Assembly (NCBI GenBank): GCA_934045905.1
Contig: OW203762.1
Coordinates: 12,057,647 to 12,121,646, forward strand
Reading direction: 5' to 3'
DNA: 64,000 nt
From: Leuctra nigra
Lineage: Eukaryota; Arthropoda; Insecta; Plecoptera; Leuctridae
In this document: piece by piece, positions 43,901-53,171 of the stretch
How the letters are laid out: every line of letters starts with the position of its first letter
How positions within the stretch are numbered: the stretch's first letter is position 1
Notes under the pieces: model-generated
What the model saw: the letters and a program-made list of their open reading frames with translations, nothing else
What the model was told of the DNA's origin: nothing
Database searches by the model: none
Translations under genes and position numbers: made by a program

Positions 43901-46900
43901 GGCGTCTCGATCCGCTCGGCTCTGTTCGTGCAAGAAGCCGAGTGCGTGGTTGAGCTCGTGAATCGCAGTGGCCACGTAATACAAGCAGGCTGGAGACTGG
44001 AGGTTCACCACCTGCTTGCCTGCAAATAAATCACAGATAGACCCAATCCGTAGTGGAACAATAATTCTTGAACTTCTACGCGTGTTTCCCAACTTAAATG
44101 CAACTAGGATCGCCGACCAAACGTCAACAATCAACATCGTTAGCTGCATACGTCACAATTTTTAAATCTCTCGCATTTGTGAACAATAGTATTTCAGGTA
44201 AACATGGCAAGAACAGCTTCAAATCTTTCCATTTTGTAAGTACAACTAATTACTCTTACAACTAATCTACAGGACATAGAATGATTCTCTGCATGGATAC
44301 TCTTCATACACACTTTGAATTATCTTTGCCAAAATTGGCATAGGTATCCTTCAGGAACCTGCACACATTGTAGGCTACCTATTCCCTCCCCGACCACACC
44401 GGGTCAGTCAGCTATAATATCTTAGAAAAAGAGACAATTTAAATGAAAAGTTATCGTTTGCTTTATAACTCGGAATAACTAAGATGCCTTGACCATGCTC
44501 AGCTACATCTAGAGACCTTCGTCGCTCACCCCCAGTACGGCCTGCAGTAGCCCAGCATCCAGCGTTGACATTGTCGATGCTGACGTAGTCTCTCTGGGTG
44601 GTGTGGTGTACGAAGCGAATGCAAGTGTGGAGGGTGAACTGTGCGATGGCGTTGTTGATGGTTGTCAGTTCGGCGGCGGCTGAAACAATACACTTCTTAT
44701 TTGTTGCAGACTGAAGGACATCAGTCCCGGAGGCCAATTCTTGGGATTCACGTTTTGAAACCGTTTACGTTTGCATTGTGAACAACTTGAGAAAGTTGAA
44801 AGCTAATACCCCTTTCACAAGCTCACTTTAAGGGAGCACTAGTTCCCACTTTAAGGTAGATCTAGCCCACATGACCATCCATGCCTTGAATGTAGCCGGC
44901 GAAAAGAGACATTTTACTTTCCAGGAAAAGAAGGGTTCCCATTTAGTTATATCTTCTTTGATTTGTACTGAAATTTTCACAAAAGATCCTCGATTCTTAA
45001 TGTTGGAAAATATGGCACGTTAATAATAATTTATTAAAAGCATAAAAGGCTTCAGAACTTAAAAGCGGCTGCGAAATACAGTGAAACTGCGTACACAAAA
45101 AACATTTCAATTGGTTCATATTTTATTGGTTCACCCACTTAGTCGAAACTAAGAGTAGCGAACGCTTTGGCTCTCGATTAAAAAAAAGTAAATCTTTGAG
45201 CGTTTATTTATTGTCTCCAAATATTTAAAACGCTGAATGTAAATAGGCAAGTATAAGAAAATATTAAAATTCTTATACAAAACACAGTGATGTTACGTCT
45301 TTTGACTTGTCTGTGCTTGTATCTAGACTTACTGAATGTCCCGTCGATGGAGTACGGAACGACGCCTCTTGTCCAGCGGTTAGCCGGGTTGACGACTCCG
45401 TTTCGTGCGACGGAGTCACTTGGCAGCAGCAGATCGCCCTGGTAGTAGCTTCCCAGTGTCTCCGGGCTGGTGCCACTCTCTGGTCTGTACGCAGCCACGC
45501 GGGCACCTGAGGAAACACGACACAGAGTACAGTGGCAGCAGCTGATCGCTCTGGTAGTAGCTTCCCAGTGTCTCCGGGCTGCTGCCACTCTCTGGTCTGT
45601 ACGCAGCCACGCGGGCACCTGAGGAAACACAACACAGAGTACAGTGGCAGCAGCAGATCGCCCTGGTAGTAGCTTCCCAGTGTCTCCGGGCTGGTGCCAC
45701 TCTCTGGTCTGTACGCAGCCACGCGGGCACCTGAGGAAACACAACACAGAGTACAGTGGCAGAAGCAGATCGCCCTGGTAGTAGCTTCCCAGTGTCTCCG
45801 GGCTGGTGCCACTCTCTGGTCTGTACGCAGCCACGCGGGCACCTGAGGAAACACGACACAGAGTACAGTGGCAGCAGCAGATCGCCCTGGTAGTAGCTTC
45901 CCAGTGTCTCCGGGCTGGTGCCACTCTCTGGTCTGTACGCAGCCACGCGGGCACCTGAGGAAACACAACACAGAGTACAGTGGCAGAAGCAGATCGCCCT
46001 GGTAGTAGCTTCCCAGTGTCTCCGGGCTGCTGCCACTCTCTGGTCTGAACGCAGCCACGCGGGCACCTGAGGAAACACAACACAGAGTACAGTGGCAGCA
46101 GCAGATCGCTCTGGTAGTAGCTTCCCAGTGTCTCCGGGCTGGTGCCACTCTCTGGTCTGTACGCAGCCACGCGGGCACCTGAGGAAACATATTACTTTCA
46201 ACATAAGAAGTAGCGAATGGCGTAAAGGTAATATAAAAGCCGATAGTACGACGGTCTAGATGCCGTTTTAGCCTTATTCTCGTTGAATGGCTTACAGGGC
46301 TGTGACGTCACGATTAGACCGCGCTCAGCTTGTAGGAAGGAGCAGAGTAGACGATACCATGTGTTGATTATGAAGTAAACTTTTAATTGGTGCCTTTGAT
46401 TTAGCGCGATTTTGAATTGCACTTTTTGGAATGATGTTCCCAATCTCTATCAATGGGGTTGTTCACTGCCATTTGCTCTCACTCGCAGCGCTAGCGGCAT
46501 TGGAGGTGCCACTCTCTGATTGGTATGTCTCTAAATCCAAGATCTCTGAATCAAACTCCCGCCAAGTTTTAAAAACCTTCCATTCCGCTAGATGCAATTT
46601 GATTGGCTCTCTCCCGGACGATTAGAACAGCAGCGCTATCTCTATAGTTTTGCGTGAACAACCCCATTGCCGTATCACCATTACAATAATGGATGAAGGC
46701 GGAAATATTATCTTATTCTTGATGTCATTTGTAGTCACAAACCTCCAAGCAACAAAACGGCCTATATAACATGAAACCTGCGGGATTTGGCTCAGAGGGT
46801 AGAACACAAAGAATCAGCAATATTATAATTTGTTTATTACAAAGAAAATAAATGTTCATTGATGTGAAAAGAGCAATCAAAAATTATGAAACAATATTAC

Positions 46901-49900
46901 GTTCGATACGTCGGCAGTAGTGATGATGTCGTCTGGTTTGTTTACTTCCGCGTAAACAAGTGGATGGCGTTGACTCTTGCGTAGTGTGTCCCGTGAACTC
47001 CAGTCCACCAGCAGAATGAAATGACTGGATATGTCACCTCATTCAGATGCGATGCGATGATGTCGTCTAATAACCCCTTGGTTACCAGGACGTCCAGCAG
47101 TCCGTGCACAAGGAGTGACCTCCTCGAGCAGTTGGATCAAGTTGGCTCAGGCTGATGACGTTCGTGGCTGCAGACTCGTCGGTTTCTCCCGGAGTTGCAA
47201 TTCACTAACTCTTATACTTTAACATTTACTGACTTTAATGTTGAAACTGTTCAGTTGATCACTTGTAACTTGAAATTGTCTTAATGCGATATTATTTGCC
47301 TCAGCATTAGGCTTGAAGTTTGAATTTACTGAGTTGACGTTTATACAAAAATGTTATTTTAATGTTTACCTTCGATCACATCGGCACTGTCTCGCTGAAA
47401 TTATACTATGTTGCGTGCACAAGGCTTCACGGTTCGCGAGGCAGGTCTCACTGCTCTGAGAAAACTCCGACTGATGATGTTTGGCTGGTAGCCTGACGTT
47501 TTATACCCTCTGACATCGTTTTCCCTCCAAAGAATCTGATTGGTTGGTTTCGTACACGTGATAGCTAATTTTAGACATTCTGTCATTTCTAAAGCCCGCG
47601 AAACGACTTTCTTTCTGCACGTAGGCCCATGCTTTTCTAGGAATCACTGAAAACTAGTCTGGCTGACTGGTTTTGTAGCGTTATCACAATGACTGGTTCA
47701 CTTGTTATTACGTGGTGACATCACAATTTAGGTAAGGTCACATACTTTTTATATGGATTCACTCACTTTCTTGATATAATTGCACATTGTTAAACTTATT
47801 TGATTGCTCGTTATATTTTTGTCTATATTTTGATTGCTGTTGAATTTTAAGATTGTAAGTTTACATAATGATTCTAATTAATTACTTTGTGTTCAGTTAA
47901 CCTTGACTCTAAGAATGCCATGCTACAAGCTTGTTCATTCTTTAAACCTACTTCAAGCAAACATTATTATTTTTAAAGTTAATTTTCTAACCTAGATAGG
48001 CCAACTTGTTACAGAGCCCCCTGAATTCTTGTTGTTCACCTTTTGACTGAAGTCAAATTTGAAATACATTGAAATTTTGAATGAGAAAATGGTGATAAAA
48101 CAAGGATTCACATAGAGACTGGACTATCTAGCAGGAATAATCTCTTCCTTTTGACAAACAAAAAGTTTCCTTGAACAGATGCAAGTTTATTTCCCCTTAC
48201 AGCTGTCTAATCTAAACCTGAATGAATGAACTCACCCCTCCATCTACCAAAACAAAAACAAACCTCATCCTACCTCCCGGAAACGATGCTCGACTCAACC
48301 CTCTCTCACGATCCCGTTATTGGCCTAGTGACCTACTTCTGCTGGGTCATCATACTTCGACCATAACATCAACATAACATTGCTGTTGTCATCAGTAGGA
48401 ATCATTTGTTCGACGTATTGATTTCTTTCTTCCGTCCACGATCGAATGGAAATGAAATCGTTCCTTCTTCTGTTTTGTCTTGAGTTTTCACCCTTGAAAT
48501 TTCTTCAAGTAGCTGTTTCCGAATTGAATTTTCCCTGTTTTCTTGAGCAGTGGTCGATGTGTAGTTTTCATTTTCGTCAGCTTTCTTCTTCAGTTCTCGT
48601 ACGTTCATTTGCAGTCCATCTTGCAAGCAAACATTTTCGTCTTCTTCTCTCAAATCATTATTCAACCCTTTCTTCAAAACATCATCGTTTTCATTCATAA
48701 TCACCTTGTCATTTTTCTCGTCGTGAAACTTTTCACCATTACTTTTAAAGTCGCCTATAGACTTCAAAACATCGCCAATTTCTTCAACTGTTCGAACTCT
48801 GTCGAAATCATCTTGATTCGCAATCGGAATCTGTAATTCTTCCTTCTCGCTCACTTGTGGCAATACTACCTCGCAATTGTCTTCAAAATTCTTCCTTCGA
48901 AATACATTTTCATCTTTCTTCATCTCAGTAAATTCACGCCTACTTTCATCAACTTCTTCTTTGTCTGGTCCATCCAAACTTTCAATTTTATTCTGGACAA
49001 TTTCTTCTGGCACACAGCCCCCCTCTGTACTCTCTTGTGATTGCAACGTCTTGCAAGCAGCAGCGTCTTCAATCCCTTTCTTGAAAAGCAAAAAATCTAT
49101 TTGAAGTTGCTTTTCTATTGCAGAAACCTCTGCTTCTCTGGCAGCTTCTCGCTCATCCATCTCTTTCTTCCACCGTCTTGAAGATCTGCGTATATACTCT
49201 TTAAGATCCTCACGCTCTTTCTTCTGCATTCTCCTAATTTCTTCTTTTCTCTCTTTGAAACGTGTTTTCTCGGTCGACGCAAAATCTTGTCCCTTCTCTA
49301 CTTTCCATTCTGTGCCGACCTCTGTTCGTTTCCCGAATTTTCATTTCCTGTTCCTCTCGTATCGGATTCTGGTGGACGATTATTATTATTCCCGTTACCA
49401 TGCCCATTTCTGTTATAGCCATTTCTGTCGTGACTGTTTCTCCCGTTGTTGTTGTTATTGTAATTTCTGTCATAACTATTCCTGTTATTGTAGCCGTTCC
49501 TATTGTCATTGTAACCGTTCCCGTTACGAATTGGCTCATATTGCTTGGGATCTCTGATTAGTTTTTCAGTGAATTCATCATGCTCTAAGTCAGTCAGCTC
49601 TTTTATCAACTCATCTTTAGTTTTGACTTTGCCTCGCACTATCACCCTGATGTTTGGTGGTAAGTGATTAATCAATATGCCAACCAAAACTTGTTCCGTC
49701 ATATTGACCAATTCTGTCACATATTTTGCCTTGTTGATAATCCGATTGACATAGGTCACCATGTTTAGGTTCGAACTAATTTTGTATTCTCCAGCATAGA
49801 TTGATCTAATGAGCTGATGCTGTACAGTTTGCGACCAATATTTATCTTTAAAAGCCTCTTCAAATTTGTCAATATTCTCAACGGGATTATTTACATACCA

Positions 49901-52600
49901 GTCTGCTGCTTTTCCATGTAAACACTTGACAATGATTCCCAGCTTCTGATTGTTATTCACATTGAATGTTGAAAAACGCTCTTTGATTAGCTTCAAAAAT
50001 TGCATTGCGTTTATTGGGCAACTCTCTTCCCCATTAAATCTTATTGCCTCTTGTATCAGCGACTCAGTACAATGTTTTGCAAATTGCAACTCGTTATTTG
50101 CATGACACATGATATTCGATGTCGTTCCAGTCTTCTTGGCATTCTCATCAACCTTTTTACTTACGTCCTCTATTTTCTCCTTGATAGCTGAAATGCTTTC
50201 ATTCTTTTCTTTATCCTTTCTTTCAAATCGCGAGCTTAATGAAAATATCTCCAGGCTGAGTTTCTTGTCACGCTCATCGATCTCAGTGTTTATCTTTACC
50301 AATCCGGTATTTACTTTTTCCTCAACACTGCTCGTCTGTGCTCCGATTGATTCTACGTAAGACTTAATGACCTCCAACTCTGTGTCGACTTTATCATTTA
50401 CTTGTTGTACTCTTTCCTCTACATTTGTGACCCTAGTTTCAACCTTTTTCAATCCAGCTTCAAATTTACTCGCGATCTCCCTGAATTCATTTTTTGTTTC
50501 TAATAGCAACTCCCGTATTTCCTTTCCTCTCTCTTCGTCTTTCTTATCCCTTTCTTCTTTTTCCTTCTGTTTTTCGTTTTTACTTTCCTCCTTTTCCTTC
50601 TGTTTTTCTAGTTTCCTATTCATTTCCTTGATAGTTTCTTTCTCTTGTTGTTCTCGCTTTTCCTTCATTAGGAATTCCATAATTGAATTATTGAATTCTT
50701 TCTCACCGAATTGTGAATATATACTGTCAGCTCTGGCTTCTTTTTGTCTCTCTTCAAAGATTGGCATTTCAACATGAGGTAGCGAGTCATCGTGTTCGTC
50801 CTCCCCTATCACCTGGCTCCTAGTTACCTCGAGTTCACTAACCACTGACTGGTCCCCCGCCCCCTCTACAGTCTCATCTAAATCTACAGTTGACGCTAAA
50901 CTTGCATCTCGATCTGCCATCGTAACAGATGTAATGAACTAACATGCACAAATCTACAGTTGGCTTTATCTTTACGTTAACGGGTTGATTCTATGTAAAA
51001 TTTCCAAATACATGAAAATTTTACGCAATGCCTGTGTCCACAAGTTTCAGAACAACTGAGTAACTCTTTCACAATCAAGAAAACAATTATTTCTTTCAAA
51101 ACAATTGCTCCCAGGAATGTTATTCGAGCCCCACACGTTGAGCGCCACTGAAACCTGCGGGATTTGGCTCAGAGGGTAGAACACAAAGAATCAGCAATAT
51201 TATAATTTGTTTATTACAAAGAAAATAAATGTTCATTGATGTGAAAAGAGCAATCAAAAATTATGAAACAATATTACGTTCGATACGTCGGCAGTAGTGA
51301 TGATGTCGTCTGGTTTGTTTACTTCCGCGTAAACAAGTGGATGGCGTTGACTCTTGCGTAGTGTGTCCCGTGAACTCCAGTCCACCAGCAGAATGAAATG
51401 ACTGGATATGTCACCTCATTCAGATGCGATGCGATGATGTCGTCTAATAACCCCTTGGTTACCAGGACGTCCAGCAGTCCGTGCACAAGGAGTGACCTCC
51501 TCGAGCAGTTGGATCAAGTTGGCTCAGGCTGATGACGTTCGTGGCTGCAGACTCGTCGGTTTCTCCCGGAGTTGCAATTCACTAACTCTTATACTTTAAC
51601 ATTTACTGACTTTAATGTTGAAACTGTTCAGTTGATCACTTGTAACTTGAAATTGTCTTAATGCGATATTATTTGCCTCAGCATTAGGCTTGAAGTTTGA
51701 ATTTACTGAGTTGACGTTTATACAAAAATGTTATTTTAATGTTTACCTTCGATCACATCGGCACTGTCTCGCTGAAATTATACTATGTTGCGTGCACAAG
51801 GCTTCACGGTTCGCGAGGCAGGTCTCACTGCTCTGAGAAAACTCCGACTGATGATGTTTGGCTGGTAGCCTGACGTTTTATACCCTCTGACATCGTTTTC
51901 CCTCCAAAGAATCTGATTGGTTGGTTTCGTACACGTGATAGCTAATTTTAGACATTCTGTCATTTCTAAAGCCCGCGAAACGACTTTCTTTCTGCACGTA
52001 GGCCCATGCTTTTCTAGGAATCACTGAAAACTAGTCTGGCTGACTGGTTTTGTAGCGTTATCACAATGACTGGTTCACTTGTTATTACGTGGTGACATCA
52101 CAATTTAGGTAAGGTCACATACTTTTTATATGGATTCACTCACTTTCTTGATATAATTGCACATTGTTAAACTTATTTGATTGCTCGTTATATTTTTGTC
52201 TATATTTTGATTGCTGTTGAATTTTAAGATTGTAAGTTTACATAATGATTCTAATTAATTACTTTGTGTTCAGTTAACCTTGACTCTAAGAATGCCATGC
52301 TACAAGCTTGTTCATTCTTTAAACCTACTTCAAGCAAACATTATTATTTTTAAAGTTAATTTTCTAACCTAGATAGGCCAACTTGTTACAAACATTTAAA
52401 TATTTTTACCTTAAAGGTAAAAGGGAGGTAGTCAAATTAAATGATCCTTGAAGGTAGTACCTTTGATTTGATTTGATTTATTTTCCATTCATCATACATT
52501 TACATGTTGACATTGACCCTCCTGGAGGACTCCAGTAATGAGGGTATAAGGAAAAGATTCCTTCCTATAAGGAAGGAATATTAATAAATATAATAGTTAT

Positions 52601-52631
<31 letters not shown>

Positions 52632-53171
52632 GTAGTAATATTAATAAAAGTTATATTAGATTAGTGTTACCTATTCAGATAATAGAGAAACTAGGTTATA
52701 ATTATTCCTCTATGGTATTACATTCACCAGTATGTTATTCTGCCTTCATATAATAATATATGTACTAGTGGCATAGTACTTTTAGTTTTAGTTTTTTAGT
52801 CTTTGTGTAAGAGAATATTTCCCGTCAAATAGCAATTGATAGAGCTCGATTGCATCATTCCAAAAGTGTGCAATCAAAAATTAAGAAACGTTACTTCTGC
52901 CCTTGTATTTCTATGTAATGCACCCTGAATCTTAGTAGCAATTTTATAACAAGCAGGAAGTATTGAAACCGCATGGCTCACGACAACACTCACCAGTTGC
53001 TTCATCAGGTTCGCCGATCATCTGTTGATAGTCTATGTTCTTGAAATGCTCCACCACAGCCTCCTCGATCTGCTTGCTTGACAGATCGGTCTCGTGGATC
53101 GCGTTGTCCAATGGCAGCGCAGAGCTCACAGCAGCCACAGCCAATAGGAGTAGAGTTCCATACAACGTCAT
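37829..53171 (-). CDS. Astacin-family zinc metalloprotease, six exons
   Basis: Exons 53171-52994, 45506-45333, 44679-44530, 44019-43867, 43168-43038 and 37936-37829 join in phase to 298 codons (297 aa). The product has a signal peptide (about 1-19), a propeptide with the aspartate switch YQGD (Asp84, the FxGD motif that blocks the zinc), a catalytic domain beginning near [10 protein letters not shown], the zinc site [12 protein letters not shown] (188-199), the Met-turn SIMHY (242-246) and the C-terminal [18 protein letters not shown]. It is a minimal secreted astacin without CUB or EGF domains. Two LTR retrotransposons lie in introns 1 and 5. AATAAA is at about 37750 on the minus strand. Nothing breaks the frame. 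Confidence 0.9.
38281..39155 (-). repeat. LTR (3' LTR of the minus-strand element)
   Basis: Direct repeat of 41840-42714; TG...CA ends. Confidence 0.92.
39945..40120. repeat. 88-bp tandem repeat in the element's non-coding part
   Basis: Two units of pyrimidine-rich sequence (CTTCTTCGATAAATGTCTCTC) repeat at 88-bp spacing. Confidence 0.7.
40428..41684 (-). CDS. Fused Gag coiled-coil and defective reverse transcriptase
   Basis: One 418-codon frame from ATG 41684 starts with an acidic segment and a long coiled coil (about 50-230), like the N-terminus of the gag at 1103-2866. It then passes directly into the palm of a gypsy reverse transcriptase ([15 protein letters not shown] onward, about 250-400). 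Protease is missing. Motif A is present (STMDF), but the LPFG box reads LPFE and the catalytic YxDD reads YADN, so polymerase activity is unlikely. The frame is nevertheless open throughout. The nearly identical LTRs show recent mobilisation, presumably by enzymes from another element. Confidence 0.8.
   Translation of the reverse strand: MSNLNDSDLSSTDGYEPTTVISNNEEEVRRIIIGNNEAETVIEGSIQTTQIKEEKQIDLKQMMTMMLEKMENQKIFSEKQVENQKIFSEKQVEKLAEKILESQEILKSSIVESMRNENQQLLNEMESRMTKRQDILEKECNEKLNKVEESFSERVEKITMKVTNSEMLVKKIEMVQQKQIGDEELFKDETGNKFAEIEERVKKVEHKSDLVREELELGIERNTAKEKIELDKKCAIFTLDRPAVGEQLKKMLDGGIIEQAPIPNKHSIVVVLKKDKSERLCLDTQRMNQVLIPENEKLLETDETFQQYNNFQLLSTMDFVSSVWQKMKISEESKQYTAFKDGGKVFQFKMLPFEISTNIADFTRALDWAMGYDLEETIIYADNVLIAGSKFEEYTLDQIRTVLTSFQKNSKGKQWQTF
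41840..42714 (-). repeat. LTR (5' LTR of the minus-strand element)
   Basis: Direct repeat of 38281-39155. Beside it (41815-41839) is a primer-binding-like stretch containing AGCCCCGCGTTGG, similar to a tRNA-Lys 3' end. A second GGCGCCAA motif lies at 41738. Confidence 0.9.
43038..43168 (-). CDS. Astacin exon 5 (Met-turn)
   Basis: It encodes [22 protein letters not shown] and QPTITPL. The Met-turn and following tyrosine are conserved. Donor GTGAGT. Confidence 0.9.
43867..44019 (-). CDS. Astacin exon 4 (zinc site)
   Basis: It encodes the catalytic [19 protein letters not shown] with three zinc-binding histidines and the catalytic glutamate. Acceptor TTTGCAG, donor GTGAGT. Confidence 0.92.
44530..44679 (-). 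CDS. Astacin exon 3
   Basis: It encodes [23 protein letters not shown] through CWATAGRTG, the N-terminal half of the catalytic domain with the first conserved cysteine. Donor GTGAGC. Confidence 0.87.
45333..45506 (-). CDS. Astacin exon 2 (aspartate switch, start of protease)
   Basis: It encodes [18 protein letters not shown], the switch YYQGDLLLP and [15 protein letters not shown]. Acceptor TTTCCTCAG, donor GTAAGT. Its 5' 86 bases and acceptor are repeated upstream in a 112-bp tandem array. Confidence 0.85.
45421..46189 (-). repeat. 112-bp tandem array of acceptor plus exon segment (about 7 copies)
   Basis: Units start at 45421, 45533, 45645, 45757, 45869, 45981 and 46093, spaced exactly 112 bp. 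Each holds TTTCCTCAG|G and the exon 2 coding segment through the aspartate switch, with very few substitutions. Only the first (lowest) unit is joined to the rest of exon 2 and its donor. No stop occurs in any of the three frames through the array. Confidence 0.92.
46451..46669. mobile_element. MITE in astacin intron 1
   Basis: The ends CAATGGGGTTGTTCAC and GTGAACAACCCCATTG form a perfect 16-bp TIR over 219 bp. No clear target duplication. Confidence 0.65.
46772..48013 (-). repeat. LTR (3' LTR)
   Basis: Direct repeat of 51149-52390, beginning TGAAACCTGCGGG on the plus strand and ending CTTGTTACA. A G-rich polypurine-like stretch (AGGGGGC on the minus strand) borders it at 48014-48024. Confidence 0.93.
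48402..49340 (-). CDS. Second frame of the gag-only element, expressed by frameshift
   Basis: The frame is open from 49340, overlaps the end of gag by 43 bases in the -1 phase and ends at 48402. Its first ATG is internal (49229). About 312 codons encode a very charged, partly coiled-coil protein ([23 protein letters not shown]) with no DTG, RT or integrase motif. It occupies the place of Pol and could be the linker before the protease, left when the rest of pol was deleted, or a protein with its own role. No relative is recognised. Confidence 0.65.
   Translation of the reverse strand, partial: KFGKRTEVGTEWKVEKGQDFASTEKTRFKERKEEIRRMQKKEREDLKEYIRRSSRRWKKEMDEREAAREAEVSAIEKQLQIDFLLFKKGIEDAAACKTLQSQESTEGGCVPEEIVQNKIESLDGPDKEEVDESRREFTEMKKDENVFRRKNFEDNCEVVLPQVSEKEELQIPIANQDDFDRVRTVEEIGDVLKSIGDFKSNGEKFHDEKNDKVIMNENDDVLKKGLNNDLREEDENVCLQDGLQMNVRELKKKADENENYTSTTAQENRENSIRKQLLEEISRVKTQDKTEEGTISFPFDRGRKKEINTSNK
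49298..50920 (-). CDS. gag: Gag of the gag-only element
   Basis: ATG at 50920 and TAG at 49298 give 540 residues. The first half is strongly charged coiled coil ([18 protein letters not shown] runs). A capsid-like domain follows (about 290-455, with [12 protein letters not shown] and INHLPPNIR). The tail is an Asn/Gly/Arg-rich region with repeated NGYNxRN blocks and no CCHC knuckle. The architecture matches the gag at 1103-2866. The frame is intact, as expected for a recently active element. Confidence 0.85.
   Translation of the reverse strand: MADRDASLASTVDLDETVEGAGDQSVVSELEVTRSQVIGEDEHDDSLPHVEMPIFEERQKEARADSIYSQFGEKEFNNSIMEFLMKEKREQQEKETIKEMNRKLEKQKEKEESKNEKQKEKEERDKKDEERGKEIRELLLETKNEFREIASKFEAGLKKVETRVTNVEERVQQVNDKVDTELEVIKSYVESIGAQTSSVEEKVNTGLVKINTEIDERDKKLSLEIFSLSSRFERKDKEKNESISAIKEKIEDVSKKVDENAKKTGTTSNIMCHANNELQFAKHCTESLIQEAIRFNGEESCPINAMQFLKLIKERFSTFNVNNNQKLGIIVKCLHGKAADWYVNNPVENIDKFEEAFKDKYWSQTVQHQLIRSIYAGEYKISSNLNMVTYVNRIINKAKYVTELVNMTEQVLVGILINHLPPNIRVIVRGKVKTKDELIKELTDLEHDEFTEKLIRDPKQYEPIRNGNGYNDNRNGYNNRNSYDRNYNNNNNGRNSHDRNGYNRNGHGNGNNNNRPPESDTRGTGNENSGNEQRSAQNGK
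49328..49334 (-). promoter_or_regulatory. -1 ribosomal frameshift heptamer G GGA AAC
   Basis: It is in phase with gag codons, 7 bases after the -1 frame stop (49341-49343) and before the gag TAG (49298). G GGA AAC is a known retroviral slip site. A possible 5-bp stem GGTCG/CGACC follows about 8 bases downstream. Confidence 0.7.
51126..51147 (-). other. Primer-binding site, tRNA-Lys
   Basis: On the minus strand it reads TGGCGCTCAACGTGTGGGGC, close to the complement of tRNA-Lys(CUU) 3' end, one base inside the LTR. Confidence 0.75.
51149..52390 (-). repeat. LTR (5' LTR)
   Basis: Direct repeat of 46772-48013. Confidence 0.93.
52468..52640 (-). repeat. Probable LINE 3' tail and TAA microsatellite
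   Basis: The minus strand reads into AATAAATCAAATCAAATC, a short repeated tail like those ending non-LTR elements. A TAA microsatellite (about 52606-52630) adjoins it. Confidence 0.45.
52994..53171 (-). CDS. Astacin exon 1 (signal peptide, prodomain)
   Basis: ATG at 53171 encodes [20 protein letters not shown], then an acidic prodomain segment to GEPDEAT. Donor GTGAGT, one base carried over. Confidence 0.85.

Larger units (their letters stand above)
46772..52390 (-). mobile_element. Gag-only LTR retrotransposon, complete and young
   Basis: Two 1242-bp LTRs (46772-48013, 51149-52390) look identical over all I compared. Ends are TG/CA and flanks are AACA (46768-46771, 52391-52394). The 3.1-kb interior has a tRNA-Lys-type primer site, gag, and a second frame entered by -1 frameshift, but no protease, RT, RNase H or integrase. 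It sits in astacin intron 1 on the gene's strand. A solo LTR of the family is at 12909-14155. Confidence 0.93.

Noticed and set aside
45208..46204. Three overlapping long frames of 262-320 codons as separate proteins
   Set aside because: They are the three frames of the 112-bp array; only the exon 2 frame at 45333-45506 has family support.
50109..50777. Plus-strand Ser/Phe-rich frames
   Set aside because: Antisense shadows of the charged gag coiled coil.
51121..51148. tRNA gene 3' end (TTCGAGCCCCAC...GCGCCA)
   Set aside because: It abuts the LTR and is the primer-binding site complement; no tRNA body is present.
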